A stretch of DNA of 64,000 nt, from assembly GCA_026874595.1 (NCBI GenBank), contig CM049306.1, positions 28,137,519 to 28,201,518 of the forward strand, in the 5' to 3' direction. How positions within the stretch are numbered: the first letter of the stretch is position 1; every line of letters starts with the position of its first letter. Below, piece after piece: positions 34,691-64,000 of this stretch. This DNA is from Sipunculus nudus. Taxonomy: Eukaryota > Annelida > Sipuncula > Golfingiida > Sipunculidae. Both the position numbers and the translations under genes were made by a program. The notes below the pieces were generated by a model. That model did not search any database, was not told the DNA's origin, and was given only the letters and a program-made list of their open reading frames with translations.

Positions 34691-37600
34691 CATTCTGAAT
34701 TGGGATAAATCTTTCGGCCATTTTGGTGATTTTAAACTAAATTCCGGTGTTGCTGTATTTTATCCGTGGGAGGAATCCTACAGCAGTACTTAATCAATAA
34801 ATCCGTGGAATGTGCTGCTCATATCCAATGCCATGCTATGTTTGGTAACGTAAATTGTTATGATCAGACAAACTCCGAGCCCCACAAAGACATCCATCAT
34901 TTGAAATCCGGCGTCCCCAAGCTGTCATAAATAGTTAACCATGAATAGCTAGTGCTATTTTCAATTAATCTGTGAATAAGTGCAAAATATTATTTTGCCT
35001 CAAAAAGGTCGATTACAACAGGTGCCTTCACCTAAAACATGGATTCACATACAGGTCGAAGGATCAGCATTGTGGAAAATATGATCGTCACAAGTGCAGT
35101 GCTCTCAGGGATATTTTGAAGCAGACTCTTCACTTGCATGCAAAGGAAGTAAAATTATTTTTGCGGCTAGCAAAATAAAAATGCCGTTAAAACGTATATA
35201 TAATTCTGAAAAGTTAAATTCAAATCCACTTATACTCCCTTATACTCTGGGGCACTCTAGCCCAGGATTTTGAAGAAATATTGTCTGCATGATTTCTCTA
35301 ATACGGGGAAAAGTAAAAAAAAGTAGATTTGCAGAACCACATAGCAATCACACAGGATCAATGTAGATAAAGTCTGGTGGTGATGGCTGCATTTTCTAAT
35401 TATTTTACAGCAGAATGTGGTCGGACGGACACCAATTTATAATGGTCATCCCTGTGGCGGGGTAACAAATTCGACAAGGGATGAGAATGAGCACAAAAGA
35501 AACAGAATATATACGAAGGTCGTATTTCTCATATTAATGGGGCCTAGATTTCTAGAAGTTGGGTCATATAAGGTCATGCACACTCAAAGATTTGCAAAAA
35601 CTTCAGCCATTTTCCTTTGGAGAGGATCTTTTTTCCTTTAAAATTATCATTTATCACGCTAATTTTTCTGTTGGGTCCGTCGATCGATGCATGCCAAAAA
35701 TATTATATGAAAACACATTCCCTGATCGCATTCAATATGTCAGTCAGACGCATTTCTGCATTTTGTAGTTCTATTTGCTGTTATGCTGTTAAGAGATGGC
35801 GCACGTGGTTGTTAAACAGTTTGAAGGCCGGGGCCTCTAAAATAAAATTCGCGGAAATTAAAAAAAAAGTGTGACTTCGATATCCTTCACGCAAGCGGTG
35901 TTCTATTCACAGCATGCATGCAGTCTTTTGGTCTTCCGCCTATACTGCAGGAGCTGGCGTGATTCGCACTTCTGCAATTGACAACCTAACCCTTTTCCTT
36001 GAAACCGTTCCTGATGTTGTCTATCACTCGCTTTTAAAACCATGACTGATCCTTCCAAATTGAAATATTGGACTCATTAATCCTGGATGCAAATGGCGAT
36101 TTAGAAAATAAGAAAACGGACCCCAAGACTGGTTATTTTTAGACTGAAACCGATTTTTAGATGCCAACACCCGGAAGCAGAGATGGGAGTACCATCGGAT
36201 ACGTGGGATGACTCATGAGATATCCTGAAATAGTTCTAAAAAGGGGAGGGTCCTGTTTGCAAGAAATGGTGTGAAACCATTCAACATTTTACTGTTCACA
36301 GGTTCACTGAAGTCTGATAAATATAGATACTAGCTGTTACTGTGGATGATTTTTATTGACCACACTGTGTGCTTTCCTGGGATGAATAATTTATGTATGC
36401 AAAGTTTGGATTGGATCCTTGGGTCAAACATATAGTGATGCTGTTGGCTAAAGAATGCAATTATGATTTCTAAGAATTTCCCTAATGAAGAATTGAAATA
36501 AATTTGGCATACTGATGTAGAACATGTCCAACAACAATCAGGTTGTTTGAATGAGGTCACTCTTGAACTTTTGTCACACTACAACTGGCAAATCAGACCT
36601 AAATGTGATAACAAAGGTGTGATAATTATATTTCAAAGAATTAATACATGAAAATGCTGATAATTGTATAGATCAGAATATGAGATTACGGATGTGTATA
36701 ATACATAAACAACAAACAGAGATTCAACTAAAACTTGCAAAATCTTTATTTACAGTATATATATATATATATTCCTGGAGTGAATCTGAACGGTGACAAT
36801 TAGCTGTGCGTCTGTTATCACATATTCCCAAGAAATTATTTGAAAGGCATGCGTGTGATATGTGTTAAAAATTGTAATAAATATCTATACCTTCAATTCA
36901 TCTCTTGGTTGATGGGTCATTACGTTATACAAGAAGCCCCCATCCCCCCTCCACTACTTAAGACAAGTTACTTATAATCCTGTACATTCAATGACCATCC
37001 TTACTCTACTAAAATGACTAAAAAATCAGCAGTTATTTATTATGACAGTTTAAATAACAGAAAGCCTCCTAGATATGCAGCTGAAATAAAATCACATGAC
37101 CAACGTCTGATGATAGTTAGGGGGAAAAGTAAGAATCACTGAAAATGCTGAGATGTTAAAATGTCACAGACTGCTAATGCTACTTACAATTTAACAAAGA
37201 TGATCAAGAGATGATATATGTACAGTGGCAAAGTATTTTAAAATTCAAAACATAAAATGTACATCCTCCACATTTTCCAGTGGATTTAACATTAAAATTT
37301 TCATTTTTTTATTATATCTATGTCCACTACACCATATTAAAGATAAAGATGAACAGTCTGCATTCCCATCCCTCCTGCTTTCAACATTTTCTTTCCAAAA
37401 ATGAGTGTTATTTCTAAAGAGGATAACCTGCTGAACTAAGAAAAATGTTCAAGGCCTAGTTCAGGGTTTCCCCAATGTAATTAATACTTAAAAAAGACCA
37501 TTTTAAGTTAACTGAAACTGCAGGGTGATATGGGACCACTAAGGAGAACAGAAAAATAAAACCTATATTTTCTGCTTGGAACACAAGATTAGTAAAGGAG

Positions 37601-37741
37601 TGTGTACATTCCATCATTCTTCATGCTGAACGTTTGTCCATGCTTGTTTCAAACATTTTTTATCACTGATGCTCATGTTTAATAATGTACAACATCACAA
37701 AAATTAATTTTTACACATATGGAAGTTTATGAAAGTAAAGT
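34691..37741. other. Non-coding stretch downstream of RIBC2
   Basis: About 3 kb with no supported exon, RNA gene or transposon end. Short open frames at 34972-35880 lack domain or splice support. The right part should contain the RIBC2 3' UTR; TTTATT (AATAAA on the - strand) occurs at about 36746 and 37308 as possible poly(A) signals. Confidence 0.4.
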
Positions 37742-37990
37742 TTATCGGCTAGTTGTATTCCATTGCATAAAGTATGCTGCAGTTGGTGGATTAGTATAGA
37801 CTTCTTTGTCCAGGAATTCTTGATGCCCTTTCTGTTCATTGCTGAGTCGTCGGTTTTCATCTGCCAGCTGCTGGGCAATAGCCTTCTTGCGCCTCTCCTG
37901 TTCCCTTTCAATCAGTGCACCTGCTCTAGCGTTAGCCATCGTCTGTCGTTCCCACTCAGCATCCCTTCTCTTTGCTTCATCATCTAACCT
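37742..37990 (-). CDS. RIBC2: RIBC2 exon 4 and stop
   Basis: Acceptor TTTGGCAG, starts [20 protein letters not shown] and ends NTTSR then TAA. Confidence 0.92.
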   Translation of the reverse strand, partial: RLDDEAKRRDAEWERQTMANARAGALIEREQERRKKAIAQQLADENRRLSNEQKGHQEFLDKEVYTNPPTAAYFMQWNTTSR

Positions 37991-40900
37991 CTGCCAAAAG
38001 GAACGGACAAAACGTTTTGTCAAAATTTGTTATAATGTTACAGGATAATCATGGTTTATTATGCACAAGACATCACAAATACATGACCAAGTAAGCATTT
38101 ATACTAGATCTATAGTGGATGGTTGATTTTGCTTTTCAGATGGGCAAAGACTGCTGTTAAGACAGAACATTTAACAGAATCAATGGGGAAATCACTGTAA
38201 ACCCTCACTGAAGCTAAATGCCCTGCTTGATCTGAAGTTCAAATATTGAAGTTTTGGGTAATTCTAGTTAAAATTATTATCTTGCTTGTAAAATATGTAA
38301 TTGTGAAAACTAAAGACATATCTGTGTTATGTTGGTCCATGGGACTCTGACATAAGGTTTCACTGTATGTAAATGATAAGGGGGAGGGGTGGGGTGATAG
38401 GGGAAGGGGGTAGATATCTAATTAGAGAGTGGACCAATAATACTTATCCATTTTAGTGGAACATCTCTGCTATGTGATGGAAAAAGAAAAATGTCACTCC
38501 TATCTTCACTCACTCACTCACAGAAGTAACCATAAAGACAAAATTGTGACTTTGAAGAAATCCATAAAAAAGGGGAATTCTGCCAGACAGGACTATAAGC
38601 ACACTGATGGTGGGAGTTTGAATGATTCCCTGAGATTTGGTTAAACTTACCTGTTTTTCTTTTCTTTGTAATTCCTGGGTTCTACGAATATCAGCGAGCT
38701 GCTCAGGACTCATGCCCTTCCACCTGTCAGTGATCACACGATGAGGACCAAACGCACTCTGTGCTACAGATGGGTTTTCTGTCAGCAGGTCCCCATAGAC
38801 GTGGTTGGCCATTTCTGTCATATTATCATCAAGCTCCTGCCTTTTCTTCACCTCCTGTCTGGCAGAATTTTCTCTGGCCTAAAATGTAAAACAAGGTTGA
38901 AATACTGTGGAGTTTTCCTCCATAGAAAATCTAACAGTAAATGTATCCTGGACTTGGTACACAGAAAAAACATTTGTTCAAGAGAATTAAAATAAAGAAA
39001 AAAAAATTATGAGTAATTTAGGACTGTTGTAATTTGACTTGGAAATGCTAGATATCTTTATAGAAAAATGTCTTAACATATTAAATGTAATTCTAAATTA
39101 TATTTAATTAAAAATGCCCAGTAAGGTTAATTTACTTTAACAACACCTATAATGTTTTCAGATGGTTTACAGGCTTATTGACTGGTCTATAACAAAAAAG
39201 CACTGTTATTTATGTACATGCAACACTGGTGCTTACCAAAGCTTCATTGAAGTCTCTGGTTGCCCTGTTGATTGCTTTCCTACACTCCTCCTCTGCTGCT
39301 TGCAGCTCACATGCTCGCTGATCAAGCTCCTTCATCTTGAGGTCATACAGATGGTCGGCCTTCTTTTGATTGTTGTCAGCCTGCATGCGGTCCCTCATCT
39401 GAGCCTCTGACCACTCTCTGAGCTGCTCCTGCTGGAACTGGGTCCTTGCTTTATTGTTAAGATCTTCTCCATCAAACTTCTGAAGGCTGGAGATTCCACA
39501 GCGGGGATCATCATCACTCACACGGGCTGGCTTATCTTTTTTTAATGCATCTGGATCGTACAAGTCCCATTCTCTACGATTAGCTGGCTGCTGGTGTAGG
39601 AAACGAAACTCATTCAGGGCCTGGTTTAACTCATGAATGTCATTTTCTTGCCTCTTTTCCAGAAGCTGAGCTATCTTGTCATTCCTCACTGCATCAGCAG
39701 CTACAAGTGAAAGTGAGGTCATGTAGATATTAATGTATGTTTGCCATATCCTACCTAAATATATAAAGTGCCACAAGTTACACATATATAGCTGGTCATG
39801 TCACCATACACTTGTCAATTCTGCATGTATTAAACATATAGAAGCAAAGATCCCAATCAAAATTCATGAGGAAAAAACATCCCCAGCATGGACTTCCTGT
39901 AATGACTTCAAATAATGTTAGAGAAAAAGTTCAACACAGTAACACCTGTGTAACATACTGACCCTGAGAGGTGGTAAGTAACACTATGTTTTACAATGTT
40001 ATAACAACGAAAAATAATTTACCTGAGTGTTAATACTATACAAGTATAACCAACTGTGTGAGAAACACACAGGCATCAAGCACAGAAGTAACATAGGTTA
40101 CCAATTACAAAAGTGAATATATAACTGAAGCAAAGTGAACAAACCATGGTATAAACATCACCATAACCCTGCAAAGCTTAACTTTACCTGGTACATGCTA
40201 TATCATTTTCAAGCTGGACTACTGTGACTTGACAGTGAAGTCCTTATTGCAGGACTTGGGTGACTTATCCATGAATCACTGATGTTTATTGTCACAGTTA
40301 TAATATGTAGTGTTTACTTTTTTTAGAATTTACTTTAAATCATGTTTGATGAATAAAGGAAAATGTGACGGATGACTGATTATTAATATATTTCAAGTAA
40401 CTCCTATATCATGTAAAAATTAAAACATGCACTCTTGCATCTTCTTCATTTCTATATCAAGACAATGAAAACAAAAGCTATGGTTGGATTGTTGATGCTA
40501 TTTTGTCCATTGCTCCAAGTTCAGTTTCAACAATGGTCTTGGCACTCCTGGCTGGGCTGGTATCTGTTTAAAAGTGTTTTGCTGGCAACAGATACATGGC
40601 TACGATATAAAAGTCTTAATGTCATATTAGGTAGATGAAATGGAAACATTTATAGTGGACGCATTATAGGACCTATCATTAAATATAAGCGTGGGGGCAA
40701 AACTATAGAAACCGGGCTGCAGCCTACTGCCGGTACCTTACGCACAACGGGTGACGCATAATAAATTGTTTCCTGACAAAGGCCGATACATATTATTTTC
40801 TTGAGAATTCCCGTATTTCACTTTGCTCATAACTGGGGTCTATTATATTAGAGGAAGAGGGGTCCGAGGAACCTGGGGTTCCCGCCTAAATGAGGGTGTA

Positions 40901-41725
40901 GGGGCAGAGCCCCCACCTTTAGCTCAATTCTCCTGTTCAAACAGTAAATGGTTCCCCATTTTCGTGATAGATGGTGCTTCAATCGCAGACACAATTGAAC
41001 AAAAATCGCCCCTGCTAGTATCTCGTCTTCACGGCTCACTTAGTAGCGTGTAGGGCTCCTAGTCCAAAGATCGTAGGTTCGATCCCTGATTCAGGCGACT
41101 TCTGATGTTTAGCAGTTGTTTACGTTAGAATAGTTGATATGAATGTAGGGACATCTACAGGGAAAAGTAGGTGTCAAAATAGGGAATGAGAAGAGACAGT
41201 TTCATTTATATTTTCATATTCCTCAATAGAAGCGTAGCCAGCATTCTATAGTGGCTCCAGAACGGGTGGTTTCAGACAATTTTGAACATAATTTAGTTAA
41301 CACAATAAACTTGAATGGTGACTGAAATAAGTAAAGTCCATTCCACAAATGGGTGCTATATCTTTTTTTTTTATTTTAGATACTTAAAGTTAAACAGTAT
41401 TTTTTTATAACTATTGAAGTATTATGGTTTTAAAAGTAAAAAGAAAAACTATATCTATAATAGAGTGAATACAACTTAAGTCTTAACTTGACATTTTGTC
41501 AGATATAAATTTAAACAAACAGTTACCAAATGCCTCGTCTCTTTTCCTCTCCATTTGTTCCATCTGTTTTCTGTCTTTGACCTGTTGATCTAAAGATTGC
41601 ATATCAATGCCAATCAGTCGAGTTTTGGCATTGAAAATCCGTGATTTTCTCTGCTCTTCTTGGTTTCGGCGGCGTTCTATGGCCGCCGACTCCTTGTAAT
41701 CCACTGGTAAGTCTAATTTGTACAT
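37742..41725 (-). CDS. RIBC2: RIB43A-like with coiled-coils protein, complete four-exon gene
   Basis: Exons on the - strand: 41725-41527, 39700-39237, 38878-38651, 37990-37742. They total 1140 bases, 379 residues plus TAA, close to human RIBC2 in length. RIB43A proteins are microtubule inner proteins bound inside the A-tubule of ciliary and flagellar doublets. Family landmarks in order: [20 protein letters not shown] at the start, AALNEF-like [50 protein letters not shown] and the terminal [20 protein letters not shown]. Most of the protein is charged, predicted coiled coil. It is transcribed away from SMC1 out of a shared 541-bp promoter region. Vertebrates have RIBC1 and RIBC2; this single gene could be named for either. 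Confidence 0.93.
38651..38878 (-). CDS. RIBC2: RIBC2 exon 3
   Basis: 76 codons, in phase at both ends; contains [18 protein letters not shown]. Donor CAG before GTAAGT. Confidence 0.92.
39237..39700 (-). CDS. RIBC2: RIBC2 exon 2
   Basis: Acceptor TTGTAG, reads [20 protein letters not shown]; donor TTG before GTAAGC. The largest exon, with the [10 protein letters not shown] landmark and long helix. Confidence 0.92.
41031..41100 (+). mobile_element. tRNA-derived SINE head in RIBC2 intron 1
   Basis: GGCTCACTTAGTAGCG (41033) is a good A-box and GGTTCGATCCC (41076) a near-perfect B-box, about 40 bases apart as in a tRNA. The 3' acceptor end does not pair with the 5' end, so it is a SINE head, not a functional tRNA gene. 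The tail boundary is unclear, possibly to about 41175. Confidence 0.6.
41527..41725 (-). CDS. RIBC2: RIBC2 exon 1
   Basis: 66 codons plus one base from the ATG; donor TTTG before GTAACT. Contains [20 protein letters not shown], the conserved N-terminal block. Confidence 0.92.
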
Positions 41726-42266
41726 TTTGGTAGCTTAAAGTTTACAATTTAAATGAAAAGTAAAGACGTCCCCAGCGCAAACTGTCCAAAATACGTGTGG
41801 ACCCTACCCCTTCTACAATGTGGTCACTTTGCCTTCCAGCTTGATGGCGTGTTGCTATGATACTTTACGCCCAAAACACGTTTGTAAGACGAATGCTGAT
41901 TGGCCTACTCACTGGCGGCAAGGGGTTAGCCTTTTTATGTATATCTCATTGACTTTAGATAATTAGCAAGTGACATGTATCTGAAGACTCCTTCTGCTAA
42001 TTAAGGAAAACATCGCGGGGCTATATCAATAAATTAAATCTTATTTTTTGTAATATTTTTTTATTCATATGGACCAATCAACACCAACATAAACAGGAAG
42101 TGTCTTCCTGTCCGGAATAATTTGCACATGCGCAAAGGGTTCGCGGCATTTTGTTGTCTTCCCCGAAAATCGCCTGTGTATACAAACAAAATTACTGATT
42201 GTAACGGATTAAGACGTTTGATGACACAGTTTTGATGTTGGTTTCACTCTAGTTTAAGCCGGAAGC
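41726..42266. promoter_or_regulatory. Bidirectional promoter region between RIBC2 and SMC1
   Basis: 541 bases separate the two start codons. GTTGCTATGATACT (41851-41864) is an imperfect RFX X-box (12 of 14 against RYYNYYATRRNRAC), apt for a ciliary gene. GATTGG (about 41898) is an inverted CCAAT. CACATGCGCAAA (about 42126) resembles an NRF1 site near the expected SMC1 start. These are motif readings only. The shared region would couple a ciliary and a cell-division gene. Confidence 0.45.
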
Positions 42267-63126
<20,860 letters not shown>

Positions 63127-64000
63127 GTACTGATGCAGCTATATCATCTTGTTGTTCCTCAGGGGTAGGGTTTAACATAGGGGTTAAGGTATCATTATCG
63201 TCCAAAACCCCTATATCTAAATCATTCCATAAACATGACAATATCTGGAAAACATTTTGTTCTTTTTCCTCTAATTTGTATTTTTCTTGAAAATGAAATT
63301 TTGAATTCTTTATTTAATCAGAATTTAAAATTTCAGTTTTTAGGGTAGATAGATCATGATGGAGGAAAAACAAACAAAAATGTAATAGATATTGTCATGT
63401 AGTTTAATATTAGCCCACTAAAAAGAGATTTACTGTTACAGAATGTTCAAAATAGCGAACCTTTCAAAATTTAAAAAAATAAAAATATTACAAAATCATG
63501 TGAAAATCAGTTAATAGTTAAAAAAATGTATTCCATCAGAAAGATTGTATCAGGTTTATTTATAGAGGGGTCTTTGACAATAATGAAACCTTAAGGCATA
63601 AGATATAAGAGCTGACTGTCCTCTCTTTGATCCTCGCTGGTAATCTGGCTGAGACAAACCACAAGCAGTTCTTTAATATACAAAGGTCTTGATGCTCTTG
63701 TTACTGTAAAAATGACTATTTGAAGTGTTCTGGTATGTGCTCTGCTTGGCAGTTATTTTACCCTTTTTAATATTGAAGTTTAATTTTCATGGATCATGTG
63801 TGATATGTGGTAAGTCAGTTGAAATTCCAGATATTAACTTTTCACACTTCAACATAGCTTCAAGCAGAGCCTAATTCTGATGAGATTGTAACCTGTTAAA
63901 AAATGAATACAATATTTTCCTTTCACTCTGTACTTTTATTATTTATATAATACAGTCTGATATTAAATTACTTGTTTATTTAGTAAAATAGCATTTATCA
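63127..64000. other. Start of SMC1 intron 12
   Basis: AT-rich. The next exon should begin by finishing an Arg codon and continue like human ELKGAKLVIDVI; nothing of that kind is present, so it lies beyond the window. Confidence 0.6.

Noticed and set aside
35417-35874. Overlapping open frames of 69-85 codons
   Set aside because: No domain, no plausible splice partners and ordinary AT-rich composition.
41031-41100. Possible tRNA gene
   Set aside because: A- and B-boxes are present but the acceptor stem does not pair; a SINE head fits better.
63127-64000. Next SMC1 exon
   Set aside because: Searched for the expected ELKGAKLVIDVI-like sequence with a matching acceptor; not present, so the gene is reported as truncated by the window.

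Overview
This window looks like nuclear DNA from a marine invertebrate, most likely a bivalve mollusc. It is AT-rich, with long introns, GT/AG splice sites and many microsatellites and homopolymer G/C runs. It is also dense in rolling-circle elements that carry internal minisatellites, like the pearl-type elements of bivalves. The taxon is inferred from repeat style and gene content, not from a diagnostic sequence.

Layout: (1) 1212-1291 (-), a probable first coding exon of a copine whose remainder lies off the left edge. (2) 3300-13684 (+), a complete five-exon PSTK gene, the kinase that phosphorylates Ser-tRNA(Sec) in selenocysteine synthesis. (3) 14.4-16.1 kb, a block of degenerate GAATGC/GCATTC repeats broken by microsatellites. 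(4) 16837-21609 (-), a six-exon gene whose splice phases all agree; it encodes about 636 residues in the order SH3, SH3, RING, two B-boxes, helical region. This reverses the order of the POSH family and is the most unusual gene here. (5) 22.3-37.7 kb, gene-poor DNA with SINE-like repeats and two large rolling-circle elements in opposite orientations. (6) 37742-41725 (-), a complete four-exon RIBC2-like gene for a ciliary doublet-microtubule protein. (7) 42267 to the right edge (+), the first 12 exons of SMC1 (cohesin), head to head with RIBC2 across about 540 bp. The same SMC1/RIBC pairing exists twice in human (SMC1A/RIBC1 and SMC1B/RIBC2), so the pair appears to predate the vertebrate duplication.

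The non-coding DNA is dominated by seven elements of Helitron2/Helentron type, in four families. Each has a short inverted repeat at the extreme 5' end, its complement set back from the 3' end, then a small hairpin and a terminal CTAG, CTGG or CTTG before T. Several carry a CCGT-rich tract near the 5' end and tandem repeats of about 130-150, 145, 180 or 682 bp inside. One family is built on a 12-bp palindrome, GGTGGCGCCACC, recurring every 130-150 bp. SMC1 intron 1 (12 kb) also holds nested hAT elements, one with a perfect 8-bp target duplication, and a 70-bp fold-back hairpin. Intron 8 holds a pogo/Tigger-like element with a broken transposase remnant.

Exon boundaries were set by hand from splice signals, phase continuity and recalled human homologues. 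No alignment or database search was run.
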